Below, piece after piece: positions 43,577-52,890 of a DNA stretch of 54,101 bases. This DNA comes from Rhodospirillales bacterium. GTDB taxonomy: Bacteria > Pseudomonadota > Alphaproteobacteria > Acetobacterales > Acetobacteraceae. How positions within the stretch are numbered: position 1 is the first letter of the stretch; every line of letters starts with the position of its first letter. The position numbers were made by a program, and so were the translations under genes. The stretch is taken from assembly GCA_947447625.1 (NCBI GenBank), contig CANFKS010000014.1:1-54101 (forward strand), given 5' to 3'. The notes beneath the pieces are model-generated. The model did no database searches, was not told where the DNA came from, and saw nothing but the letters and a program-made list of their open reading frames with translations.

Positions 43577-45484
43577 TCACCCGAGGTAATATTGCTGCGG
43601 CAGCGACGGCCCCGGATTCGGCCAGCTCCACGATGACGGCATTTTCACCGGCACATTGCGCAGCTTGTTGGACGCAATCCCGAACGCATTGACCGCGAGA
43701 CAAATCCCCACCGTCTCGAACGCCTCGGCCGTGATATCGAACAGCGCCTTCATCGCCGCCGCCCGCTTGGCCATATCGGCCGTGCCGCGCGCCGCGTCGA
43801 ACAGCTTCATCCGCTGCTTCTGGCTCTCCGGCGGCTCCTCGCCTTCCTTGCCGTTGGACACATACCATTGCGTCCAGGGGATCGCGTAGCGCGAGCCCTG
43901 CGGATGCTGCGCAAAGAAATCGCGCGGATCGAGCATCGGATCGAGCCCGCCCGGCCCCGGCCACACCGCGCAATCATGCTCGTTGTTGTCGCCCCGCGTG
44001 TAATAGAGCGACCGTTCGATCGTATTGACCTTGCAGTCGATCCCGATCTCCGCCCAGTGCCGCTTCACCAGTTCGAGCGTATCGACCAGATCCGGATACA
44101 GCGTCGGGATCACGTCGATGGCGAAAAACAGCTTGCTGCCGTCCGGATGCACGCGCTGCCCGTTCTTGCGCGGATACCCCGCCGCATCCAGCATCGCCCC
44201 GGCTGCGGTCTTGTCATACTTGGTGAACTGCCGCGCCAGTGTCTCGTGATACCACGGATGCCCCGGCCGCGGCCCGGTCTGATACGGCTCGGACTGCCCG
44301 AGATACACGAGTTCGATGATCTCGCTCCGATCGATCGCCATCGACAGCGCCTGGCGCACCGATTTGTTGCCAAAGAATGCCCGCATAGCCGGATTTTTGT
44401 GCATCATGTTGAAATACATCTGGCATTGCTGCGCCCCGGAATTGACCAGCTCGACCAGCCGATACCCCCCCTTGGCCGCGTTCTGCGACAGGGTCGGCTT
44501 GTTCTGCAGCGTGTCGATATGCCGGTCCTGGATATCGAGCTTGCCCGAGATCACATCGAGCATCAGCGATTCGACATCCTGGGAAATGCTGAAATTGAGC
44601 GCATCGATATAGGGCAACTGCCGCCCCTCGGTATCGACCTGCCAGAAATACGGATTGCGCCGCATCAACACCCGCGTCGCACCCCCGCTATAGGGCTCCT
44701 GCACCACCCACGGGTCCAGCACCGGCTTCTCCGGATTGCCCCAGCGCAGCGGAATTTCGATATCGCCCAGCTTGGAGCGGAACAGCGCCCCCCAATCCGA
44801 AACATTCGCCGCCTTCACCAGGTCGGCCACCTTGTTGTTGTATTTCGGATGGAACTGCGCGCCATAATGTTTGGCAAACAACGTCGGATGCTGCCCCAGC
44901 GGCGTCGCCATGATTTCCAGGAACAGCGCATAGGGCGCCTCGAAGGTGAACTTCACCGTGGTGTCGTTGATCTTGCTCGCCACGCCCGGCTTGTTCGCAA
45001 TCACCAGCGGCGACGGCACCGAGCGATACAGTTCCGAATTCTTGCAGCAATCCTCGATCGCGAACACCACGTCATCGGCGGTGAACGGATGCCCGTCCGA
45101 CCATTTCATGCCGGGCCGCAAATGGAACGTGAACTCGGTCGAGGCCTCGTTGACTTCCCATTTCTCGGCCACATTCGGCAACACCTCGGTGAACGTCGCG
45201 TTCCAGCGCACCAGCCCCTGGTTGCCCACCATGCGCAGGATGCCGTTGTGATCCGCGCTGCCCCGCAACCCGCGCCGCAACTGCCCGCCATAGGCGCCCG
45301 CCTTCTCCACCGGCACCACCACCAGCGGCGAAGCGCCGACCCGATCCGCCAGCTTCGCCAACTTGCCCTCGGCCACAAGCGCTGCCAAACCGGGTGCCTC
45401 CTTGGCAGCACCCTGTGCCATCGCCGGCGCCGCCGACATCGCCGCCGCACCCGCCACAAACGCCCGCCGTCCCAGGTTCGTCAT
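43577..45484 (-). CDS. Family 5 extracellular solute-binding protein
   Basis: About 635 aa, longer than classic DppA (535), in the size class of family 5 proteins for oligosaccharides as well as peptides. Signal of Tat type: GRRAFVAGAAAMSAAPAMAQ. Core motifs LRPGMKWSDGHPFTADDVVF and NPEKPVLDPWV are typical. Two adjacent ATGs; the second (45484) is 5 nt from GGGAGG and is preferred. First gene of the importer operon, downstream of an AT-rich repeat copy and the glucarate dehydratase-like gene. Substrate inferred only from neighbours. Confidence 0.92.
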   Translation of the reverse strand: MTNLGRRAFVAGAAAMSAAPAMAQGAAKEAPGLAALVAEGKLAKLADRVGASPLVVVPVEKAGAYGGQLRRGLRGSADHNGILRMVGNQGLVRWNATFTEVLPNVAEKWEVNEASTEFTFHLRPGMKWSDGHPFTADDVVFAIEDCCKNSELYRSVPSPLVIANKPGVASKINDTTVKFTFEAPYALFLEIMATPLGQHPTLFAKHYGAQFHPKYNNKVADLVKAANVSDWGALFRSKLGDIEIPLRWGNPEKPVLDPWVVQEPYSGGATRVLMRRNPYFWQVDTEGRQLPYIDALNFSISQDVESLMLDVISGKLDIQDRHIDTLQNKPTLSQNAAKGGYRLVELVNSGAQQCQMYFNMMHKNPAMRAFFGNKSVRQALSMAIDRSEIIELVYLGQSEPYQTGPRPGHPWYHETLARQFTKYDKTAAGAMLDAAGYPRKNGQRVHPDGSKLFFAIDVIPTLYPDLVDTLELVKRHWAEIGIDCKVNTIERSLYYTRGDNNEHDCAVWPGPGGLDPMLDPRDFFAQHPQGSRYAIPWTQWYVSNGKEGEEPPESQKQRMKLFDAARGTADMAKRAAAMKALFDITAEAFETVGICLAVNAFGIASNKLRNVPVKMPSSWSWPNPGPSLPQQYYLG

Positions 45485-45550
45485 CATCGCCTCCCTTTGG
45501 TCCGGCATCTCTGCACCGGATCGCACGTTCCACTCCGAAGCCATCGGATG

Positions 45551-45624
45551 GGCATTTTCTGGTTCCTTTTTTCAAAAAAGAACAGCACTTCTTTTTTGGG
45601 GAAAAGCAGCACAAAACTTTTATC
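45551..45624. repeat. AT-rich hairpin repeat copy between gudD-like and importer genes
   Basis: GGTTCCTTTTTTCAAAAAAG-AAC type hairpin, then CACTTCTTTTTTGGGG and ACAAAACTTTTATCC, closely related to the left arm of the 39616-39760 inverted repeat. It lies between the stop of the glucarate dehydratase-like gene and the importer start, on the same strand, and likely acts as a terminator for the dehydratase. Diverged relative to the other copies. Confidence 0.65.
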
Positions 45625-45626
45625 CC

Positions 45627-46895
45627 TCAGAAACGAGGGCGCCCCCCCTGCCACTCGGGCTGATGCTTGCGCATTTCCTGACCATCGTCCCGTCGCCTGA
45701 TGCCGCACGCGAGGAAATTCGCATGCAACGCCGCCAACGCCCCCCGGTCGAGCGTCACCCCAAGCCCCGGCCCCGGCGGGATCGCGAGCGCCCCCCCCTC
45801 GAAGCGCAACTTTCCTCCCTCGATCACCTCATCGACCTGCCACGGGTAATGCGAATCCGCCGCATAGGCCAGATTCGGCAACGTCGCCCCCACCTGCGTC
45901 ATCGCCGCCAGGCTGATCCCCAGATGCGAATTGGAATGCATCGAAATCCCCAGGCCAAACACCCGCCCGAGATGCGCCAAATGCTGCGTCGCGCGCAGCC
46001 CCCCCCAATAATGATGATCGCTCAGGATCACCTGCACCGCATTCAGCGCCAGGCTCTTCGGAATATGCCCGAACTCCACCGTCACCATATTCGTCGCCAG
46101 CGGCATCGTGGCCTGCTGCGCCACCGCCCCCATCTCCTCCAGCGTCCCCGTCGGGTCCTCCAGATACTCCAGCAACCCGTCCAACTGCGGCAACACCCGC
46201 AACGTCGTCGCCACGCTCCACCCCCCGTTCGGATCGATCCGCAACGGATGATCCGGAAACGCCGCGCGCAACGCCCGCAACGTCTCGATCTCGTAATCCG
46301 GCTCGAACACGCCGCCCTTCAGCTTGATCGAGCCAAACCCGAACCGATCCACCATCCGCCGGGTCTGATCGACCATCTGCGCATGGCTCACCCCCTCGCC
46401 CCAGTCATCCGCGGGGTAGCCGGGATCGCCGTGATGGCGCGCGAACTTGTAGAACAGATACGCCGAATACGGCACCCGATCCCGAATAGCGCCCCCCAGC
46501 AACACATGCAGCGGCACCCCGGCCGCACGGGCCTGCACATCCAGCAACGCCACCTCGAACGCCCCGAACGCCACATTCACCCGCCGCGTCCCGCTCGCCG
46601 GAAACATCGCCGCAGCCTCGTCCCGGCCATGCAGGATCTCGCTGATCCGCCGCCTTATACCATTGAAATCGTGAACACTCATTCCCACCAACGCCGGCCC
46701 GACAGCCGTGAGGTCCGCAAGCGTCACCGCATCCCCATAACTCTCCCCCAGCCCCAGGATCCCCGCCTCGCTCACCACCTCGATGATGCTGCGCAGCGCC
46801 CACGGTTCATGCACCCCCGCCACGTTCAGCAACGGCGGATCGCGAAACGCAATCGGCGTCACCCGCACCTCGGCAATCCGCAACGACCCACCCAT
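45627..46895 (-). CDS. D-glucarate dehydratase-like enolase-superfamily enzyme
   Basis: 422 aa. GlucD-type signatures: KLKGG (KxK), DPNGGW, LEYLEDPTG, MPLATNMV, SDHHYWGGLRAT and MHSNSHLGISLAAM, covering base, metal and His positions. Dehydrates glucarate or galactarate to 5-keto-4-deoxy-glucarate in the known family. ATG 46895 has GGAGG 5 nt upstream; 46898 is adjacent. Divergent from a lactonase gene, 60 bp between. Substrate could be another aldarate or its lactone product. Confidence 0.9.
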   Translation of the reverse strand: MGGSLRIAEVRVTPIAFRDPPLLNVAGVHEPWALRSIIEVVSEAGILGLGESYGDAVTLADLTAVGPALVGMSVHDFNGIRRRISEILHGRDEAAAMFPASGTRRVNVAFGAFEVALLDVQARAAGVPLHVLLGGAIRDRVPYSAYLFYKFARHHGDPGYPADDWGEGVSHAQMVDQTRRMVDRFGFGSIKLKGGVFEPDYEIETLRALRAAFPDHPLRIDPNGGWSVATTLRVLPQLDGLLEYLEDPTGTLEEMGAVAQQATMPLATNMVTVEFGHIPKSLALNAVQVILSDHHYWGGLRATQHLAHLGRVFGLGISMHSNSHLGISLAAMTQVGATLPNLAYAADSHYPWQVDEVIEGGKLRFEGGALAIPPGPGLGVTLDRGALAALHANFLACGIRRRDDGQEMRKHQPEWQGGRPRF

Positions 46896-46955
46896 CATTT
46901 CCTCCGACGCGACTGGCCTGCCATACTCCCCCACATCGCTTTCCGGGGAAACACC

Positions 46956-47984
46956 ATGTCCGCACAAACCTTCGTCTTCGTCTCCTGCGCGAGCGACCAG
47001 CACATCACCACCCTGTCCTTCGACCCCGTCCTCGGCACGCTCCACGAACGCGCCCGCACCCCGATCCCCGGCCCCGACGCCACCGCCGCCGGCAGCCTCC
47101 CCCTGGCCCTCTCGCCCGACCGCACCCGCCTCTACGCCGCTCTGCGCGCAGCCCCCTGGACCGTCGTCACCTTCGCCATCGACCCCGCAACCGCCGGCCT
47201 CAGCCCCATCGGCCACGCCCCCCTCGCAGACAGCATGTGCTACCTCAGCACCGACGCCACCGGGCGCACCCTGTTCAGCGCCTCCTACAGCGGCGCCAAA
47301 CTCGCCACCAACCCGATCGACGCCTCCGGCATCGCCGGCCCCGTCAGCCAGGTGCTCGACACCCCCCCCAAGGCCCACTCCGCCCTGCCCGACCCCTCCA
47401 ACCGCTTCGTCTACGCCGCCTCCCTCGGCGGCGACGCCCTGCTCTGCCAAGGCTTCGACGCCGCCACCGGCCGCCTCTCGCCCGCCATCGCCGTCGCAGC
47501 CCGCACCAAGCCCGGCGCCGGCCCCCGCCACTTCGTCTTCGGCCCCGCCGGGCGCAGCCTCTACCTCGTCAACGAACTCGACGGCACCATCAACACCTAC
47601 GCCCGCGACACCGACACCGGCGCCCTCACCGAACGCCAATCCATCTCCCTCCTGCCGGACGGCACCCCCTCCCCCGTCGCCGCCGCCGACATCCACCTCA
47701 CGCCCGATGCCCGCTTCCTCTTCGCGAGCGAACGCAGCACCGACACCCTCAGCGGCTTCGCCGTCGACCCCGCAACCTTCACCCTCACACCGATCTGCCG
47801 CGTCCCCGCCGAACCCACCCCGCGCGGCTTCGCCATCGCCCCCACCGGGCGCTTCCTGCTCTGCGCCGGCCTCGCCTCGGGCGCCCTCGCCACCTACGCC
47901 ATCGAACCTGACGGCACCCTCGTCCGCCGCGGCGCCGTCGCGGTCGGCGGCGGCGCCAACTGGGTTGAAATCATCACCCTCTGA
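46956..47984 (+). CDS. Beta-propeller lactonase family protein (YbhE/Pgl-type)
   Basis: 342 aa seven-bladed propeller related to E. coli 6-phosphogluconolactonase YbhE. PLALSPDRTRLYAALRA, KAHSALPDPSNRFVYAASLGGD, PRHFVFGPAGRSLYLVNELDG and PRGFAIAPTGRFLLCAG are the repeated blade motifs. ATG 46956 has GGGGAAA upstream. Divergent from the glucarate dehydratase-like gene, so the pair may open a sugar-acid lactone and dehydrate the acid. True substrate (6-phosphogluconolactone or free lactone) not decided by sequence. Confidence 0.9.
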   Translation: MSAQTFVFVSCASDQHITTLSFDPVLGTLHERARTPIPGPDATAAGSLPLALSPDRTRLYAALRAAPWTVVTFAIDPATAGLSPIGHAPLADSMCYLSTDATGRTLFSASYSGAKLATNPIDASGIAGPVSQVLDTPPKAHSALPDPSNRFVYAASLGGDALLCQGFDAATGRLSPAIAVAARTKPGAGPRHFVFGPAGRSLYLVNELDGTINTYARDTDTGALTERQSISLLPDGTPSPVAAADIHLTPDARFLFASERSTDTLSGFAVDPATFTLTPICRVPAEPTPRGFAIAPTGRFLLCAGLASGALATYAIEPDGTLVRRGAVAVGGGANWVEIITL

Positions 47985-48065
47985 TCCCCCCAAGCCCCTT
48001 CTAACGCCAACCGCTTGTACGCTACACCTCATCCGCTATCGCAACCTCCGCAGGAGCCGCCCCCA

Positions 48066-50525
48066 ATGGCCATGGGTGTCCAGAGCCGTCCCGGCCCCGC
48101 ATCGGCCTTCGCCTCGCCGGAACTGCAGTCCCGCCTGCGCCTGCTGCTCGACCGCGTGATCGCTGCCCTCCTCCTTGTCGCCGGCGTCGCGCTGATCGTG
48201 GCCCTGGCGAGCTACGAGCCGACGGACCCCTCGCTCAACACCTCCACCCGCGAAGCCGCCCGCAACCTCGCCATGCTGCCCGGCGCCCTGACCGCCGACC
48301 TCCTGCTGCAAGGCTTCGGCCTCGCCGGCCTGCTGCCCGCCATCGCCGCCCTCGCCTGGGCCTGGCGCATCGGCACCCATCGCGGCCTCGGCGGCGTTCC
48401 CCTGCGCCTCGCCGCCCTGATCGCAGCCCTGCCCGTCCTCGCCGCGCTCATCGCCGCCGTGCCGATCCACACCACGTGGCCCGCCGCCGGCCCCGGCGGC
48501 GCCGCCGGCCGCCTCCTCGGCGGCCTCGCCGTCGCGGCCAGCGCCGACCTCCTCGGCCCCTATGGCGGCCTCGCCCTCTTCGCCCTTGGCGCCCTGCTCG
48601 CAGCGCTGCTGATGCTCCTCGCCCTCGGCCTGACCGCGCGCGACTACGGCGCCGTCCGCACCGCCGCCCAGGCCGGCATGGCGCAGAGCCGCGGCGCCGC
48701 CGGCCTGCTCTCCCGCCTCACCCGTCGCACTGCCGAGGCCTCCATTGGCCTGTTCCACCGCATCGACGGCACAGCCAACCCGGCCCAATCCGACAAACCC
48801 GCCGACAAGGCCCACCCCGCCGCCCACCCTGCGGCCCTGCGCGCCGAACCCCGCCTGGCCGTCCCCGGCCCCGCCGGCACCCCCGCAACCCCCGGCTTTC
48901 CCACCATCATCGCAGGCCCCATCCGCGACAGCCGCGCCACACCCACCACACCGGCCCTCCCCGCCGCCGCCTTGCGCAAGCCGACCGAACAAATCCCCCT
49001 CCCCCTCGAACAGACCTGGCAGTTCCCCTCGATGGACCTGCTCGCCCCCGCCCCCGACCGCGCCACCCTCGGCGGCCCCACCACCGAACAACTCGACGCC
49101 ACCGCCCGCCTGCTCGAAACCGTGCTCGGCGAATACGGCGTCGACGGCCGCATCGTCGAACACACCGCCGGCCCCGTCGTCACCCTGTTCGAACTCGAAC
49201 CCGCCCCCGGCATCCGCGCCGCCCGTGTCATCGGCCTCGCCGATGACGTCGCGCGCTCCCTCTCCGTCCTTGCCGTGCGGATCGCCACCGTCCCCGGCCG
49301 CAACGTCATCGGCATCGAGGTGCCTAACCAGATCCGCGACACCGTCTACTTCACCGAACTCCTGCACTCCCAACCCTGGATCACCTCCCAGGCCACCCTG
49401 CCCCTCGCCCTCGGCCAGACCATCGACGGCGAGGCCATCATTGCCGACCTCGCCCGCATGCCACACCTCCTCGTCGCCGGCACCACCGGCTCAGGCAAGT
49501 CGGTCGGCATCAACGCCATGATCCTCTCCCTGCTCTACAAACACGCGCCCGATGACTGCCGCATCATCATGATCGACCCCAAGATGCTGGAATTGTCGAT
49601 CTACGAAGGCATCCCCCACCTCCTCGCCCCCGTCGTCACCGAGCCCGCCAAGGCCGTCACCGCCCTCAAATGGGCCTGCGGCGAAATGGACCGCCGCTAC
49701 CGCTCCATGTCCCAACTCGGCGTGCGCAACATCGCCGGCTACAACGACCGCGTCGCCGAAGCCCGCGCCCGCGGCGAAGTCGTCATCCGCCGCGTCCAAA
49801 CCGGCTTCGACAGCGAAACCGGCAAACCTGTCTTCGAGGAACTCCCCCTCGCCCTCGAAAAACTCCCCCTCGTCGTCATCGTCATCGACGAGATGGCCGA
49901 CCTCATGATGGTCGCCGGCAAGGAAATCGAAATCGCCGTCCAACGCCTTGCCCAGAAAGCCCGCGCCGCCGGCATACACGTCATCATGGCCACCCAGCGC
50001 CCCTCGGTCGACGTCATCACCGGCACCATCAAAGCCAATTTCCCCACCCGCATCAGCTTCACCGTCATCAGCAAATTCGACAGCCGCACCATCCTCGGCG
50101 AACAAGGCGCCGAACAACTCCTCGGCCAGGGCGACATGCTCTACATGATGCTCGGCGGGCGCATCCGCCGCGTTCACGGCCCCTTCGTCGCCGACAAGGA
50201 AGTCGAAGCCGTCGTTGCCCATCTGCGCGCCCAGGGCGAACCCGACTATGTCGACGAAGTCACCGAAGCCTCCGACGACGACAACGAGCCCTCCCCCTCC
50301 GGCGCCGCGCTCGACAGCGAAATGTCCCTCTTCGACCAGGCGGTCGATCTCGTCTCCCGCGAGGGCAAAGCCAGCACCAGCTTCCTCCAGCGCCACCTCA
50401 ACATCGGCTACAACCGCGCCGCCAAACTCATCGAGCAAATGGAAAAAGACGGCATCGTCACCGCCGCCAACCATGTCGGCAAACGCGAAGTCCTGGCCCG
50501 CCACACCAACCACGACATCGACTGA
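48066..50525 (+). CDS. ftsK: DNA translocase FtsK
   Basis: 819 aa septal DNA pump that resolves chromosome dimers. Four N-terminal TM segments (about 30-200), a short Pro/Ala linker, then the motor: Walker A AGTTGSGKSVGIN, Walker B LVVIVIDEMADLMM, and ATQRPSVDVITGTIKANFPTRISF. C-terminal winged-helix gamma domain (LFDQAVDLVSREGKASTSFL...GKREVL) reads KOPS and activates XerCD. ATG 48066 has AGGAG 9 nt upstream; a TTG at 48015 has no support. Confidence 0.96.
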   Translation: MAMGVQSRPGPASAFASPELQSRLRLLLDRVIAALLLVAGVALIVALASYEPTDPSLNTSTREAARNLAMLPGALTADLLLQGFGLAGLLPAIAALAWAWRIGTHRGLGGVPLRLAALIAALPVLAALIAAVPIHTTWPAAGPGGAAGRLLGGLAVAASADLLGPYGGLALFALGALLAALLMLLALGLTARDYGAVRTAAQAGMAQSRGAAGLLSRLTRRTAEASIGLFHRIDGTANPAQSDKPADKAHPAAHPAALRAEPRLAVPGPAGTPATPGFPTIIAGPIRDSRATPTTPALPAAALRKPTEQIPLPLEQTWQFPSMDLLAPAPDRATLGGPTTEQLDATARLLETVLGEYGVDGRIVEHTAGPVVTLFELEPAPGIRAARVIGLADDVARSLSVLAVRIATVPGRNVIGIEVPNQIRDTVYFTELLHSQPWITSQATLPLALGQTIDGEAIIADLARMPHLLVAGTTGSGKSVGINAMILSLLYKHAPDDCRIIMIDPKMLELSIYEGIPHLLAPVVTEPAKAVTALKWACGEMDRRYRSMSQLGVRNIAGYNDRVAEARARGEVVIRRVQTGFDSETGKPVFEELPLALEKLPLVVIVIDEMADLMMVAGKEIEIAVQRLAQKARAAGIHVIMATQRPSVDVITGTIKANFPTRISFTVISKFDSRTILGEQGAEQLLGQGDMLYMMLGGRIRRVHGPFVADKEVEAVVAHLRAQGEPDYVDEVTEASDDDNEPSPSGAALDSEMSLFDQAVDLVSREGKASTSFLQRHLNIGYNRAAKLIEQMEKDGIVTAANHVGKREVLARHTNHDID

Positions 50526-50562
50526 CCCGCCGGCTCAGCCGCCCCCAGCGCCGAGGCGATCC

Positions 50563-51462
50563 TCAAGCCCTGATGATCGTCCCGATCCCGCCTTCGGTGA
50601 ACAACTCCAAAAGACACGCATGCGGCAGCCGCCCATCCAGAATGACCGCCCCCTTCGCGCCGCGCTGCACCGCATCGACGCAGTTCTCGACCTTCGGGAT
50701 CATCCCCCCCGAAATCATCCCGCTCCTGATCCCCGCCGCCACCGACTCCAGCGTCATCTCCGGGATCATCGTCTTGTTCTCGTCCAACACCCCCGGCACA
50801 TCGGTCAACATCAACAGCCGCGTCGCCCCCAACGCCCCCGCGATCGCGCCCGCCACCGTATCGGCATTGATATTATACGTCTGCCCGTTCGCATCCATCG
50901 CAACCGGCGCAATCACCGGGATCAACCCCGCCCCCGTCAACGCATGGATCACCCGCACATCGACATGCTCGGGCTCCCCGACATGACCCAGATCCAGCAC
51001 CCGCTCGATGCCGCTGTCCGGATCGCGCTTCATCCGCATCACCTTGCGCGCCCGGATCAATCCGCCATCCTTGCCGCAGATCCCAACCGCCAGCGCGCCC
51101 GCCTGGTTGATCAGCCCCGTGACATGCTTGTTGACCGTTCCGGCCAACACCATCTCCACCGCCTCCACCGTCGCATCATCCGTAACCCGCAGCCCATCGA
51201 TAAAATTCGACTGGATATTCAGCCGCTTCAGCATCGCATTGATCTGCGGCCCACCGCCATGCACCACCACCGGATTGACGCCGACCTGCTTGAGCAACGC
51301 AATGTCCGAGCCGAACATGCGCGCCAGATGCTCCTCCCCCATCGCGTGGCCGCCATACTTCACAACGATCGTCGCCCCGGCATAGCGCCGCAGGAACGGC
51401 AGCGCCTGGGCCAGGATCTCGGCCTGCTGCTGGGCTGAACTGTGGTCGGTCGATGCGGTCAT
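50563..51462 (-). CDS. argB: Acetylglutamate kinase
   Basis: 299 aa, second step of arginine synthesis (N-acetylglutamate to its 5-phosphate). [61 protein letters not shown] and [16 protein letters not shown] are the family blocks; the extra N-terminal helix (about 1-30) is seen in arginine-inhibited hexameric enzymes. Convergent with ftsK (37 bp between). Confidence 0.97.
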   Translation of the reverse strand: MTASTDHSSAQQQAEILAQALPFLRRYAGATIVVKYGGHAMGEEHLARMFGSDIALLKQVGVNPVVVHGGGPQINAMLKRLNIQSNFIDGLRVTDDATVEAVEMVLAGTVNKHVTGLINQAGALAVGICGKDGGLIRARKVMRMKRDPDSGIERVLDLGHVGEPEHVDVRVIHALTGAGLIPVIAPVAMDANGQTYNINADTVAGAIAGALGATRLLMLTDVPGVLDENKTMIPEMTLESVAAGIRSGMISGGMIPKVENCVDAVQRGAKGAVILDGRLPHACLLELFTEGGIGTIIRA

Positions 51463-51541
51463 GGCGGATGTTTCCTCGCTGCGGGCCGCGGGGTTTTGCT
51501 GCGCCCCCGACGCCGGGTCAAGAGTGCGCAGCGCGCGCCGC

Positions 51542-52342
51542 TCAGACCGTCGTGATTTCCGTCCCCCCCTCGACGTTGATGTTCAACTCCGCAGGCAAAC
51601 ACAACAGATTGATCGACACGATATCGCCGAAAATATTCTCCCCGTCCCCGGCATAATTCTCCGGCGAAAACAGCCGCGGCAGATGCGCATAGAGCCGGTA
51701 TTTCCACCCCAGCAGCAGCGCCACCAGTTCGGCCGAGCGCTCCGCGCGGTCATTCTCCACATACATCACCGGCCGCGTCCCCGCGATCAGCCCCGCGCCC
51801 CCCCGCAACGCCTCCACCTCCATCCCCTCCAGATCGAGCTTGATCACATCACACCGCACAAACCGCAACGAATCGAGCGTCACCAGCGGCACCGTCTCTC
51901 CCCCCGTCGCCTCGACCAGCGACACCCCGCCAAAATTATTGGGCTGATCCGGCGCCAAAACCGGCACCACGATCTGCCCCAACTCGGCCCCCACCGCCTG
52001 CTGCACCGCATGCACATTGGCACATGAATTCAACGCCAAATTGGCGCACAACGTCTGGAACACCACCCGCTGCGGCTCGAACGCCACCACCACACCCTCC
52101 GGCCCCACCAGGCGCGACAATGCCACCGTATGCGCCCCGATATTCGCCCCCACCTCGATCACCACCATCCCGGGCCGCACGAGATTGCTGAACAACTCAG
52201 TCTCGCCCGCCGAAAACTCGCCATATTTCCGCAGGCTCGCCCCCACGTAGCGGTCGTGCCGATTGAACAGCATCGGCCCACCCCGACACATCGCCACCTC
52301 GTTGAACCCATCGGACGGCAATGCAAACAGCGGACGGCTCAT
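51542..52342 (-). CDS. FkbM family methyltransferase
   Basis: 266 aa SAM-dependent methyltransferase. The SAM site is [19 protein letters not shown]; acidic second motif [14 protein letters not shown]-terminal FkbM block [19 protein letters not shown] 52342 has GAGG 8 nt upstream. Only 33 bp from the divergent arfB. FkbM enzymes O-methylate sugars or small molecules; the substrate is unknown. No glycan cluster is adjacent. Confidence 0.9.
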   Translation of the reverse strand: MSRPLFALPSDGFNEVAMCRGGPMLFNRHDRYVGASLRKYGEFSAGETELFSNLVRPGMVVIEVGANIGAHTVALSRLVGPEGVVVAFEPQRVVFQTLCANLALNSCANVHAVQQAVGAELGQIVVPVLAPDQPNNFGGVSLVEATGGETVPLVTLDSLRFVRCDVIKLDLEGMEVEALRGGAGLIAGTRPVMYVENDRAERSAELVALLLGWKYRLYAHLPRLFSPENYAGDGENIFGDIVSINLLCLPAELNINVEGGTEITTV

Positions 52343-52375
52343 GGGAATCCCCTCAACGACACGATATAAGGCTGC

Positions 52376-52798
52376 ATGATCCGAATAACCCACAGCATCA
52401 GTATCAGCGAGGACGAAATCGAGGAAAGCTTCATCCGCGCCTCGGGCCCCGGCGGCCAGAACGTCAACAAAGTCGCCACCGCCGTGCAACTCCGCTTCGC
52501 CGTCCGCACCTCGCCCAACCTGCCCGACCCCGTCAAAACCCGCCTCGAAAAACTCTGCGGACAACGCCTTACCAACGACGGCGTCCTGGTCCTGACCGTC
52601 CAAACCTCGCGCAGCCAAGACCGCAACCGAACCGCCGCCCGCGACGCCCTCATCGACCTCATCCGAACCGCCGCCATTCCGCCCACCCCACGCCGCCCGA
52701 CAAGACCCACCTACTCCTCCCGCCTGCGCCGCCTCGACGCCAAAACCCACCGCGCCGGCATCAAACAAAACCGCACGACGCGGCCGGAGCACGACTGA
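52376..52798 (+). CDS. arfB: Alternative ribosome-rescue factor ArfB (YaeJ-type)
   Basis: 140 aa. Catalytic GGQ is in RASGPGGQNVNKVATAVQL, which hydrolyses peptidyl-tRNA on stalled ribosomes; the C-terminal tail is Arg/Lys-rich (PTRPTYSSRLRRLDAKTHRAG) and would sit in the mRNA entry channel. RF1/RF2-like codon-recognition domain is absent, as in ArfB. ATG 52376. Followed by a strong terminator hairpin. Confidence 0.93.
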   Translation: MIRITHSISISEDEIEESFIRASGPGGQNVNKVATAVQLRFAVRTSPNLPDPVKTRLEKLCGQRLTNDGVLVLTVQTSRSQDRNRTAARDALIDLIRTAAIPPTPRRPTRPTYSSRLRRLDAKTHRAGIKQNRTTRPEHD

Positions 52799-52817
52799 GA
52801 CGGCCGGGAAGGAGCAA

Positions 52818-52853
52818 GAAAGCGCTTCTTTTTTTCAAAAAAGAAGCGCTTTC
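52818..52853. terminator. Bidirectional terminator, AAGCGCTTC repeat family
   Basis: Near-perfect hairpin GAAAGCGCTTC-TTTTTTT-C-AAAAAA-GAAGCGCTTTC, 20 nt after the arfB stop. T-runs exist in both orientations within the stem, and GGAAGG/CCTTCC extend it. Same repeat family as 39616-39760 and 45551-45624. Confidence 0.75.
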
Positions 52854-52890
52854 CTTCCCCTCGCGCAACCCTCGCCCCGAAAGCACGACC

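Noticed and set aside
45363-46955. In-frame extension upstream of the lactonase gene
   Set aside because: It is antisense to the glucarate dehydratase-like gene; the ATG at 46956 has a proper ribosome site and gives a full-length family protein.
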